The notes under the pieces were generated by a model, which did no database searches, had not been told where the DNA came from, and saw only the letters and a list, made by a program, of their open reading frames with translations. From the NCBI GenBank assembly GCA_934675095.1, contig CAKUPC010000003.1, forward strand, positions 1 to 64,000: a DNA stretch of 64,000 nucleotides, written 5' to 3'. The translations under genes and the position numbers were made by a program. The stretch's first letter is position 1. Each line of letters opens with the position of its first letter. The stretch is from an uncultured Bacteroidales bacterium. GTDB taxonomy: Bacteria; Bacteroidota; Bacteroidia; Bacteroidales; UBA932. This document shows, one piece after another, positions 34,217 through 42,262 of the stretch.

Positions 34217-34223
34217 AAAGATA
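34216..34223 (-). promoter_or_regulatory. Candidate -7 box for the glutaminyl cyclase gene
   Basis: The minus strand reads TATCTTTG, a full match, immediately before the pyrG terminator hairpin. No clear -33. The hairpin would then be part of the cyclase leader, so it may be chance. Confidence 0.35.
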
Positions 34224-34234
34224 GCAATTATTTG

Positions 34235-35872
34235 TTATTTTGTCTTCGGCTCGGACTTTTTCGCGGTGCCCTCGGCATTTTTCATCGCGGCCCTGATGAA
34301 GGCGACGAAAATCGGCTGAGGGTTCTCCGGGGTGCTCTTGTATTCCGGGTGGAACTGCACGCCGATGAAGAACGGATGGGTCGGAAGCTCGACGATTTCC
34401 ACAAGACGGGTGTCCGGGTTGCGTCCGGAAGCAATCAGGCCGGCCTTCTCGAAGAGCCCGAGGAAGTCGCTGTTGAGTTCGTAGCGGTGGCGGTGACGCT
34501 CGGAAATCTTGGTGGTGCCGTAAATCTTCTCGGCGAGCGAGCCGGGCTTGATTTCGCAGTCGTATGCGCCCAGACGCATGGTTCCGCCCTTTGACGTGGT
34601 GCTCTTCTGGTCCTCCATGAGATTGATGACAGGGAATGTCGCGTTCGGGTTAACCTCCGTCGAGCAGGCTCCGTCCATCCCGAGCACATCGCGGGCAAAC
34701 TCCACGACGCACATCTGCATTCCGAGGCATATTCCGAAGAAAGGTATTCCGTGCTCACGGGCATATTTTATCGCCACAATCTTGCCTTCGAGTCCCCTCT
34801 CTCCGAATCCCGGAGCGACGAGTATGCCGTTCATCTTGCCGAGCAGTTCCTCCGCGTTCGCCTCATTGAGGTTCTCGCTATGGATATACTGAACGTTGAC
34901 CCTGCACTCGTTCGCAGCAGCGGCATGGACGAAAGCCTCGCGGATGGACTTGTAGGCATCCTGAAGGTCGTATTTCCCGACGAGGGCGATGTTCACCTCG
35001 TGCTTAGGGTTGTCAAGCCTGCGGAGGAAGTCGTTCCACTTGTCGAGGTTCGGCTCCGGAGCGTCGGTGATGGCGAAATGGTTCAGAACAAGCTTGTCAA
35101 GTCCCTCTTCCTTCATCTTGAGAGGCACCTTGTATATAGAGTCGGCGTCAATCGACTGGATGACATGGCCCGGCTTCACGTTGCAGAAGAGGGCGACCTT
35201 CTTGCGGAGTTCCGGCGAGAGGTCGTACTCGGTGCGGCAGACGATGATGTCCGGCTGCACACCGCTCTGCTGGAGCATCTGCACGGAGTGCTGGGTCGGC
35301 TTTGTCTTGAGTTCCTTGGCGGCCCTGAGGTAAGGCACGAGAGTAAGGTGTATCGTCACGCAGTCCTCCTCCGGGAGCTCCCACTGGAGCTGGCGCACGG
35401 CCTCGACGAACGGGTGCGACTCCATGTCGCCGACGGTTCCGCCGATTTCGGTGATGATGACGTCGTAGTCGCGGGTCTTTGCAAGCAGCATCATGCGGCG
35501 CTTGATTTCATCGGTGATGTGAGGGACAATCTGCACGGTCTTTCCGAGATACGCGCCCTCGCGCTCCTTGCTTATCACGGTGTTGTAAATCTTGCCGGTG
35601 GTGACGTTGTTCGCCTTCGAGGTATAGACTCCGAGGAATCTCTCGTAGTGTCCGAGGTCAAGGTCGGTCTCGGCGCCGTCCTCCGTGACATAGCATTCGC
35701 CATGTTCGTAAGGGTTGAGCGTACCCGGGTCGATGTTGATGTAAGGGTCGAACTTCTGGATTGTTACCTTCAGACCCCGTGCCTGAAGAAGCTTTGCGAG
35801 AGATGCGGAAATGATTCCCTTTCCGAGGGAGGATGCTACACCACCTGTGACGAAAACGTACTTTGTGTTCAT
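34235..35872 (-). CDS. pyrG: CTP synthase
   Basis: 545 residues, full length. The N-terminal synthase domain has FVTGGVASSLGKGI (P-loop), TIQKFDPYINIDPGTLNP and EIGGTVGDMES. The C-terminal glutamine amidotransferase has GICLGMQMC (nucleophilic Cys) and GVQFHPEYKS. It makes CTP from UTP, ATP and glutamine. A terminator-like hairpin lies between its promoter and the ATG, so expression is probably attenuated. Confidence 0.98.
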   Translation of the reverse strand: MNTKYVFVTGGVASSLGKGIISASLAKLLQARGLKVTIQKFDPYINIDPGTLNPYEHGECYVTEDGAETDLDLGHYERFLGVYTSKANNVTTGKIYNTVISKEREGAYLGKTVQIVPHITDEIKRRMMLLAKTRDYDVIITEIGGTVGDMESHPFVEAVRQLQWELPEEDCVTIHLTLVPYLRAAKELKTKPTQHSVQMLQQSGVQPDIIVCRTEYDLSPELRKKVALFCNVKPGHVIQSIDADSIYKVPLKMKEEGLDKLVLNHFAITDAPEPNLDKWNDFLRRLDNPKHEVNIALVGKYDLQDAYKSIREAFVHAAAANECRVNVQYIHSENLNEANAEELLGKMNGILVAPGFGERGLEGKIVAIKYAREHGIPFFGICLGMQMCVVEFARDVLGMDGACSTEVNPNATFPVINLMEDQKSTTSKGGTMRLGAYDCEIKPGSLAEKIYGTTKISERHRHRYELNSDFLGLFEKAGLIASGRNPDTRLVEIVELPTHPFFIGVQFHPEYKSTPENPQPIFVAFIRAAMKNAEGTAKKSEPKTK

Positions 35873-35880
35873 AAATAGAG

Positions 35881-35914
35881 AAAAAAAAAACCTGTCGGCA
35901 GTTCTGCTAACAGG
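35881..35914 (-). promoter_or_regulatory. Attenuator-like hairpin in the pyrG leader
   Basis: On the minus strand CCTGTTAGCAG pairs with CTGCCGACAGG (one mismatch, one G-U), followed by ten T, ending 8 bases before the pyrG ATG. It lies between the pyrG promoter and the gene, so transcripts must read through it. The hairpin starts at, or 1-3 bases after, the expected transcription start. Confidence 0.7.
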
Positions 35915-35918
35915 GACA

Positions 35919-35949
35919 CAAATTTACGCCTTTTTTCCGTTCCCGCCAA
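35919..35949 (-). promoter_or_regulatory. pyrG promoter
   Basis: On the minus strand TTG (35949-35947), 20 bases, TAAATTTG (35926-35919), a full -7 match. The transcript would begin near TGTCCCTG. Confidence 0.7.
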
Positions 35950-35984
35950 ATTTTTTCCGGCACATATTTTTCTCAGACGCCGCC

Positions 35985-36068
35985 ATTCGGTCGAAAAAGT
36001 GTGACGGAACGATGATTATTCGGTCGAAAAAATGTAACATAATGGTAATTATTCGGTCGAAAAAGTGT
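35985..36068 (+). repeat. Three 33-base tandem repeats before the DUF4143 ATPase gene
   Basis: ATTCGGTCGAAAAAGTGT (or AATGT) occurs at 35985-36002, 36018-36035 and 36051-36068, each start exactly 33 bases after the last, three helical turns. The last copy ends 31 bases before the ATG and runs into TATATTCG, a possible -7 box. Confidence 0.8.
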
Positions 36069-36099
36069 ATATTCGCAGGCGAATAACATAAGAGACAAG

Positions 36100-37506
36100 A
36101 TGTTACGCAGAAAAATGGAAAACACTCTGTTGGAGTGGAAAAACGCAAATGACAAGAAACCGCTCGTCATCAAGGGAATAAGACAGTGCGGAAAGACATT
36201 CATCGTCAAGAAGTTTGCAAGGCAGAACTACCGCAGTGTAGTATATATGAACTTCATACTCGAACCGGACAAGGCCACGGCTTTTTCGGGAAACAAGGAC
36301 ATAGACACGATTATCCTGAGCCTGTCTTCCATGATTCCGGGATCCAAGTTCATTCCCGGACAGACCTGCATCATTCTCGACGAAATACAGGATTGCCCGG
36401 AAGCCAGGACAGCCCTCAAATCCTTCAAGGAAGACGGAAGATTCGACGTCATTGCGACAGGCTCTCTTTTGGGAGTCAAAGGATATGGGGAGAAACGGCA
36501 AGACTCCGGAATGACAGCAAAAAATTCAATTCCTGTCGGACACGAAACTATTGTGGAAATGTATCCGCTTGACTTTGAGGAGTTTCTTTGGGCAAATGGC
36601 GTCAATGAACAAGTCTTGGAGTCAGTTTCGCAGAGCCTGAGGAATGAGGTTCCGGTTCATGAGGGCATCCATAATGCCATGACCACGCTGCTGCACAGGT
36701 ACATCATTGTCGGAGGTCTGCCTGCCGCCGTGAATAAATTTTTAGAAACGAAGGACATCGGCCAAGTGTATAAGGTACAGAGGGAAATTCTGGACGAATA
36801 TGAAGACGACATGGTCAAATATGCCGACGATTCCGACAAGCCGCGCATAAGAGAATGTTTCGAGTCAATACCGAAGCAGCTCGCGCGAGAAAACAAAAAG
36901 TTCCAATACTCAGTCATCAGGAAAGGGGCGAGGGCTTCGGAATATTCCGGCTGCCTGCAATGGATGGAGGACGCGGGAATAATACGCCGATGCTACAATG
37001 TCACCACTACCGAGCTCCCGCTCACGGGGAATGCCATCGAAGACTGCTTCAAGGTCTATGTGCAGGACATCGGTCTGCTCATCGCCATGCTCGATTTCGG
37101 GACGCAGGCGGACATACTGCAAGGGAATCTCGGAGGCTACAAGGGGGCGATTTTTGAAAATCTGATGGCGGACTTTCTTTGCAAATCCGGCACTCCGCTT
37201 TACTATTTTCATAAGGACAGCGGACTGGAACTCGATTTTCTGATACGCCGAGGCGGCAAATGCACTCCGATTGAGGTAAAGGCGACAACAGGAAAGAGCA
37301 AGAGCCTCAACACGGTGCTGAAGAACAGCAAGGTATATCACATCGACAGTGCCCTGAAATTAGGGAATTATAATGTAGGACGCAACGGAGGCATCCTCAC
37401 CCTTCCTTTATATATGGGCTTTATGATACGGGCGGGGGATGACTTGGGCGTGGTTCCGGATGTTGACATAGAGAAGCTCAACAGTCTGGTTCAGAAAGAA
37501 ATCTGA
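36100..37506 (+). CDS. AAA+ ATPase with DUF4143 C-terminal domain
   Basis: 468 residues. The N-terminal ATPase has Walker A GIRQCGKTFIV, Walker B CIILDEIQDC and sensor ATGSLLGV. The C-terminal DUF4143 part has ELDFLIRRGGKCTPIEVKATTGKS, a PD-(D/E)XK-like nuclease core (E-x-D ... E-V-K). These proteins are common and variable in Bacteroidales, often as many paralogues, and their role is unknown (defence or toxin-antitoxin roles have been suggested). It stands alone behind three tandem repeats that are probably its regulatory region. Confidence 0.88.
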   Translation: MLRRKMENTLLEWKNANDKKPLVIKGIRQCGKTFIVKKFARQNYRSVVYMNFILEPDKATAFSGNKDIDTIILSLSSMIPGSKFIPGQTCIILDEIQDCPEARTALKSFKEDGRFDVIATGSLLGVKGYGEKRQDSGMTAKNSIPVGHETIVEMYPLDFEEFLWANGVNEQVLESVSQSLRNEVPVHEGIHNAMTTLLHRYIIVGGLPAAVNKFLETKDIGQVYKVQREILDEYEDDMVKYADDSDKPRIRECFESIPKQLARENKKFQYSVIRKGARASEYSGCLQWMEDAGIIRRCYNVTTTELPLTGNAIEDCFKVYVQDIGLLIAMLDFGTQADILQGNLGGYKGAIFENLMADFLCKSGTPLYYFHKDSGLELDFLIRRGGKCTPIEVKATTGKSKSLNTVLKNSKVYHIDSALKLGNYNVGRNGGILTLPLYMGFMIRAGDDLGVVPDVDIEKLNSLVQKEI

Positions 37507-37507
37507 A

Positions 37508-37539
37508 CAAAAAGCCTCGAAGAGTTCGGCTTCGAGGCT
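37508..37539 (-). terminator. Terminator at the end of the polysaccharide locus
   Basis: Perfect 10-pair stem AGCCTCGAAG / CTTCGAGGCT, followed by T-rich sequence on the minus strand, 24 bases past the glycoside hydrolase stop. The plus strand has no T-run, so it serves the minus-strand genes. Confidence 0.8.
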
Positions 37540-37562
37540 AAAAAAAAATGAATGGTAATCGT

Positions 37563-38645
37563 CTATTTACTTAGTGTCAGCGACTTGATGAAGTCGATTT
37601 CGGACTGGCTGTATGGGGTGCCGTCTTCGGTGAAGATGTCGTGGAACCAGACTTCCGGCATCGGGTCGCCCGGCTTGCTGCCCCAAGGCATATAGTAGGC
37701 GCATTTTCCTGTCGTGAGTCCCCAGTTGATTGCGCCGATTTTCTCTCGTTTCAGAATCGGGAGACTGCCCTCGAAGGTCGAACGCGGACGTCCCATATAT
37801 TCCTGACACACCATCGGGCGGTTGAAAGGCTTGAGCATCTTTATGAATGTCTCAAGTTCCTTGTCATAGTAGCAATGGAAGGTGAGGATGTCAACATTCT
37901 CGCAAATCCAGCTGACCATTTCAAGCTTGGTCCGCGTGCCTGCCGAACCCGGACGAATCCAGATCGGCGCGGAGCACGGCTGCGACGGGTTCACCTCCCA
38001 TGCCCACTTGAAGACCTCCTTGAGCAGCGGCAGGCTGTAGGCGCCCTCCTTGGGGTTCTCCGGCTCATTGTAGAGGCACCAGTAGAGGATGCGGTCGCAG
38101 TCCTTGTAGGTGCGCAGGATGTCCTGGACATATTCCTTCAGCCTTGGCCAAGACTCCGGATTGTTCACGTTCTGCGCTCCCGGCGACTGAATCCAACCCG
38201 AGCCGTGCACGCCCTTAATCGGCTGTGGCTGAGGGCCGAGCTTGGGGTTGTTGAAGGTGCCGCCGTTGGTGAAGAAGGTGATGATGAGTTTCTGGCCGTG
38301 CCTTTCGGCTATGTCCATGAACTGGTTGATGCGGGACTTGAAGCCGTCCTTGTCCGCATACCAGAGCATCTCGTGGAGATAGATGCGGAGGGTGTTGAAG
38401 CCTATGCTCTCGGCATATCCGAGCTCGCGGTCGATGATTTCGGGATTGAAGGTCTCCGGCTGCCAGAACTCGAACTGGTTGATGGCGTAGGACGGGACAT
38501 AGTTGCAGCCGACCGGCCATTCCTGCTCCGCCCACCATGCGTTGGCCTTTTCCTCGGACCAGCGGCCGACGCTCCCGGCCTTGCCGCAGCAGCCCGAAAG
38601 GGCTGCGACGACGGCGAAGGACAAAAGTATATTCCTGATTTCCAT
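37563..38645 (-). CDS. Clan GH-A glycoside hydrolase lipoprotein (GH5-like)
   Basis: 360 residues with a lipoprotein signal (VVAALSGC). The TIM barrel has the clan-A acid/base in LYNEPENP (Glu194) and a nucleophile candidate in VCQEYMGR (Glu282) at the end of strand 7. GVNTLRIYL-like FNTLRIYLHE is at strand 2. Relatives are often labelled cellulase or beta-xylanase without proof. It sits 8 bases after the DUF5107 gene, so the two act together. Substrate unknown. Confidence 0.83.
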   Translation of the reverse strand: MEIRNILLSFAVVAALSGCCGKAGSVGRWSEEKANAWWAEQEWPVGCNYVPSYAINQFEFWQPETFNPEIIDRELGYAESIGFNTLRIYLHEMLWYADKDGFKSRINQFMDIAERHGQKLIITFFTNGGTFNNPKLGPQPQPIKGVHGSGWIQSPGAQNVNNPESWPRLKEYVQDILRTYKDCDRILYWCLYNEPENPKEGAYSLPLLKEVFKWAWEVNPSQPCSAPIWIRPGSAGTRTKLEMVSWICENVDILTFHCYYDKELETFIKMLKPFNRPMVCQEYMGRPRSTFEGSLPILKREKIGAINWGLTTGKCAYYMPWGSKPGDPMPEVWFHDIFTEDGTPYSQSEIDFIKSLTLSK

Positions 38646-38653
38646 ATATCTAA

Positions 38654-41600
38654 TTATTTAATATTATTAAGATAGTAGTTCGCCCAGACATTGTCGTTCC
38701 GCTGGTCGAGAGCCTTTTCGAAGCCCCCACGTGCCTTGGACTCCTTGCCGAGAGCCTTCCATGCAAGCCCCTGGATGTAATAGGCCTTGGTGTTCACGTC
38801 CTCGGGACGCGGACCGTAGTCGAAGCTCTCGAAGAAACGCTCAACATAGTCGGTGACGCTGTTTTCCCCATAAGAGAGCATTTCCCTGAACATCGGCTTC
38901 ACGTTGGCCTTAGGGTTGAGTTTGAGCATAGCAAGCGCCTTCTCGTAATTATAGGCACAATCGACAGGCTTCACCTCTACGGCAGCGGCCTTTTCGTAAT
39001 ACTCCCGTGCCTTCGCCGCGTCACCGACCTTTTCGTATGCCATACCTATATTATAATATACCTGCGCGTCGCGCGCGTAGTATTCGAGGTGGGCATACCC
39101 ATGGTTCGCGGGGTACTCGTCGGTCATGAGCATATATTCCAGAGCCTGGGCATTGTTACCGGCCTTCCACTCGCGGAATCCGGAGAGCATGCACGCATCG
39201 ACATAGATATCGTGAAGATCCTCGATGTGCTCGCGGCGGGAGTAGAAGCGGGTCAGGAGTTTGTCCAGCACCTGCTCGTACTCGCCCTTGAGAATGCGGA
39301 GCTTAATCGCGCGGGTTTCGGAGTCGTAGCGTTTCTCGTAAAGGGATTCCCTGCCGGCGAAGAGTTCATAGCGTTCCTCAACAGGAGCGTTGAGCTGCTC
39401 AAGAATCTCGTCGCATTCGGTGAGGAAGATTGCATTGCCGTCCTTGTCCGCCGCGATTGCCTTCTTGTACCAGTCGGCACCCTTGCGGAGTTCGCCTGTG
39501 AAGTAGTGGCAGCCCCATCCGAGGTTGCGCATGGCCATCGCGAAATCGGGCCTGAGCTCAACGGCCTTCTCCCAGCAGGACATTGCCTTTGCCGGCTGCT
39601 TCTGATACCAGAGGTTGCCGAGGTAGTACCATGCCATGACTGCGTCCGGAGCGTACTCTATCGCCTTTTCAAGCGGTTTCACGGTTTCGAGACGGAACGG
39701 GAACACATAGTCCATGTCTCCCGCCTCGGCTGCGGCGAACCATTTTGCGGCCGCGTCCTTGTCGCCGTTTCTGTCGGCGAACCATCCGAGCCAGTACTCG
39801 ACTGTAGGATAAGGCCTTATGCTCTCGGCATCCTTGAAAATCATCTCAGCATCGGATGCGAAGCCGTTGTTAAGATAGTAGAGCGCAAGCTCGATGTAGG
39901 ACTCGCTCACTCCGCGCAGAAGCTTGGCGAACTCCGCCTGAGGCTTCACGCCGAGAGCGACCTGCTCTGCCGAAGCGTAGTAGTTGAGAGGGTCGATGTC
40001 AAGGACTTCCGCAGCAAGTTCCGCGGCCTTTTCAGTGTTGCCGGCCTTGCGCTCAAGCGTGGCGAGGAGGTTCTTCGCGTCGAGGTTCATTCCGTTGTAT
40101 GCCACCGCCATTCCGGCTTCCTGCGCGGCCTGCTTCGCGTTTCCGAGAGTCGAGGAAATCTGCGCGAGCTGGTAATATGCCGCTGACGCATATTCATAGT
40201 CCCATGCGGCGCGGTAGAGAGTATCGACTGCGTCGGCATATTTTCCCTCGTCCTTGAGAATGAGTCCGAGATTGTACATTGACTCGCCGTCGGCAGGACG
40301 GGTGTATGAAGAGGTCTGGCGCACGAGAGACTTTCGGAGATATGACTTCGCCTTTTCGTAGTCCCCCGCCTTGCGGTAATATATTCCGAGTTGGGTGTTG
40401 CTGCGGACGTCGAGCGGGTCACGGCGCACAGCCTCCTCGAAATAGATGTTCGGATCGACATGAGCCTGATGGAACTGGAGGTTACGCATTCCGAGGTAGT
40501 AGAGGTCCTCGATGTTGTCAATCGACTTAGGGTCAGGGTCTAGCGGCACGACAGGCTCAGGAAGCGGTCTGGTGCGGTCGAGCTTGTACGGATGGTAGCT
40601 CAGAAGTTCCTGTCCCTCCGCGGAATAGACTGTCATCGTGACCTCAGAAGGCTCGCTGACATTCGCCGAGTCGGTCGTGAAGTCGTCGGCGAAAGGCTTG
40701 TCAGGGGCGATGTAGGCCACCTTGCTGTAGAGCACCGTGCCGTCTGCCTTGCGTACCTCAACCTTGGCGTTGTTGCGGATTTGGGTGACATTCGCGGCGA
40801 CATGAATCTTCCCGGACGGGTCTATGTCCATGTTTAGCGTGGCAAGCTCGTTGCCCCGGTTCACATGGCGGAGGTCGCGGATGCCGTACCAGTAGGCGGT
40901 GAACTCCTTGGTCTCGTGCGGGTTTATCCAGCAGTAGTCCGGCTGATTGTCGGAGTAGGCTCCGGTCATCAGTTCGACATAAGCGCCGTCGCTGTCCGTG
41001 AGGGTCTCGCAGTCCCATGCGTGGCCGTAGTTCATGTGTCCCCAGGACCAGAACTTGCCGCCCTTGTTGATGTTGTGGTTGCCCGCGAGCATCGTGCCGG
41101 CATTCTTGCCGTAGTCGTAGCCGCCGAGGAAGTCGTCCTTCTGGTCATAGATGAACACGGAGCCACCCATGAGGGCCGGGAGGTTCTTCCAGTAGCTGAT
41201 ATCGACTCCGGCATAGTCCGGATTTCCGCAGTATTCCCCGTCAGGCACAGGCCAGCGCAGGAAGCTGTTCTTGTGGTGGAATGTACCGAAGTCGGTGCAC
41301 TCAGGGAAGACAATCTGGTAGTTCTCGTTGGCGTGGGTCGCGACATTGTTCCAGTGGAGCATGGAGTTGCGGTCCTGCGCGTTGTTGAAGAAGCGGCCGG
41401 TGACCTCGATGTAGGATTTGTCCGGGTAGAGCGTCATGCCCATAGCCCAGCTCATCCTGTGGCGGTTCTCCACCTCGCCGACCCAGAGGGTCTTGCTGCC
41501 GTCGCCGTTATCGACAATGGTGTAGTCTATCGGGTACTGCGACGTCGCCCTGTGGTGGTGAAAGACGTTCCACTCCACGCCGCCGCTTATCCATGCGCCG

Positions 41601-41989
41601 AGCATCCCGACATTGGCCGGCTTGATGACGCTCTGGCGGTAGAATATCTCATAGCCGTTTGTCTTGTCGGTGGCATAGAAGAGCCGTCCCCCGATGTCCG
41701 GAAGCACGCAGACCTTCAGATAGTCGTTCTCGATGAAGATCGCCCTGTGGGTGGAATCCACCTTCTCGTTGGTCGGGTTGTCGTTCATGGCGTAGGGATA
41801 GACTCCCCTCTTTGCCCTCTGGTAGGCGAAGTCCCGCTCGAAAAGAGGAGCCTTCTCCGGGGCGTTCACGCGGTAAGTCGGCAGGTCAATCGTGCCCTCC
41901 CAGGCCTTCACCGGCCCGTTCTGCGCCCCCGCGGAAACTCCCGCGAGAGCAAGTGCCAGAACGGCAAAAATCATTGTTGTCTTTTTCAT
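38654..41989 (-). CDS. DUF5107-TPR protein, exported
   Basis: 1111 residues with a Sec signal (MIFAVLALALAGVSAGAQ). Residues ~25-430 match DUF5107: GGRLFYATDKTNGYEIFYRQ, WISGGVEWNVFHHH, and HANENYQIVFPE, a beta-sandwich that looks like galactose-mutarotase or aldose-processing folds. The second half is many TPR units (NTQLGIYYRKAGDYEKAKSY and others). The family is common in Bacteroidota sugar loci but has no settled activity that I can name. Periplasmic carbohydrate processing together with the GH-A enzyme is inferred. Confidence 0.8.
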   Translation of the reverse strand: MKKTTMIFAVLALALAGVSAGAQNGPVKAWEGTIDLPTYRVNAPEKAPLFERDFAYQRAKRGVYPYAMNDNPTNEKVDSTHRAIFIENDYLKVCVLPDIGGRLFYATDKTNGYEIFYRQSVIKPANVGMLGAWISGGVEWNVFHHHRATSQYPIDYTIVDNGDGSKTLWVGEVENRHRMSWAMGMTLYPDKSYIEVTGRFFNNAQDRNSMLHWNNVATHANENYQIVFPECTDFGTFHHKNSFLRWPVPDGEYCGNPDYAGVDISYWKNLPALMGGSVFIYDQKDDFLGGYDYGKNAGTMLAGNHNINKGGKFWSWGHMNYGHAWDCETLTDSDGAYVELMTGAYSDNQPDYCWINPHETKEFTAYWYGIRDLRHVNRGNELATLNMDIDPSGKIHVAANVTQIRNNAKVEVRKADGTVLYSKVAYIAPDKPFADDFTTDSANVSEPSEVTMTVYSAEGQELLSYHPYKLDRTRPLPEPVVPLDPDPKSIDNIEDLYYLGMRNLQFHQAHVDPNIYFEEAVRRDPLDVRSNTQLGIYYRKAGDYEKAKSYLRKSLVRQTSSYTRPADGESMYNLGLILKDEGKYADAVDTLYRAAWDYEYASAAYYQLAQISSTLGNAKQAAQEAGMAVAYNGMNLDAKNLLATLERKAGNTEKAAELAAEVLDIDPLNYYASAEQVALGVKPQAEFAKLLRGVSESYIELALYYLNNGFASDAEMIFKDAESIRPYPTVEYWLGWFADRNGDKDAAAKWFAAAEAGDMDYVFPFRLETVKPLEKAIEYAPDAVMAWYYLGNLWYQKQPAKAMSCWEKAVELRPDFAMAMRNLGWGCHYFTGELRKGADWYKKAIAADKDGNAIFLTECDEILEQLNAPVEERYELFAGRESLYEKRYDSETRAIKLRILKGEYEQVLDKLLTRFYSRREHIEDLHDIYVDACMLSGFREWKAGNNAQALEYMLMTDEYPANHGYAHLEYYARDAQVYYNIGMAYEKVGDAAKAREYYEKAAAVEVKPVDCAYNYEKALAMLKLNPKANVKPMFREMLSYGENSVTDYVERFFESFDYGPRPEDVNTKAYYIQGLAWKALGKESKARGGFEKALDQRNDNVWANYYLNNIK

Positions 41990-42010
41990 TAAGTGAAATC
42001 AGTGTTATTT

Positions 42011-42187
42011 AGAAACTGTTTAAATTTTTCTCACATTTATTTTTATGTGTTCGTTCTTTTGGTGTCTTTTTGGCCATATTTTCTCATTTTGCTCGTCATT
42101 TAGCACCGCTGAACTCCTCTTAAAACGATAAGATCCGGCTCAAAAATACATCTCAAAATAACTGAACAAAAAATTTAAACAGTTTCT
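42011..42187 (-). mobile_element. MITE-like element with perfect 19-base inverted ends
   Basis: The left end AGAAACTGTTTAAATTTTT (42011-42029) is the exact reverse complement of the right end at 42169-42187. The 177-base element has no coding frame of note. Its end lies 21 bases from the DUF5107 ATG, and it carries a promoter pointing to that gene. It shares AGTTATTTTGAGAT with the tRNA spacer at 25041-25113. I found no clear target-site duplication. Confidence 0.75.
42141..42170 (-). promoter_or_regulatory. Outward promoter inside the MITE-like element
   Basis: On the minus strand TTTG (42170-42167), 18 bases, TATTTTTG (42148-42141), a full -7 match. Transcription would leave the element toward the DUF5107 gene, giving a leader of about 145 bases. 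Confidence 0.6.
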
Positions 42188-42262
42188 TGGTTCAGACTGC
42201 AAATTTCCGAATCAGCAGCCACAACGCCATACACATTTTATCCATTTGTTTGTAATTTTTCG

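Noticed and set aside
35985..36068. Possible short CRISPR array (three regular repeats)
   Set aside because: Only three units. The 33-base period is too short for repeat plus spacer, no cas genes are near, and the repeats abut a gene start, so they look regulatory.
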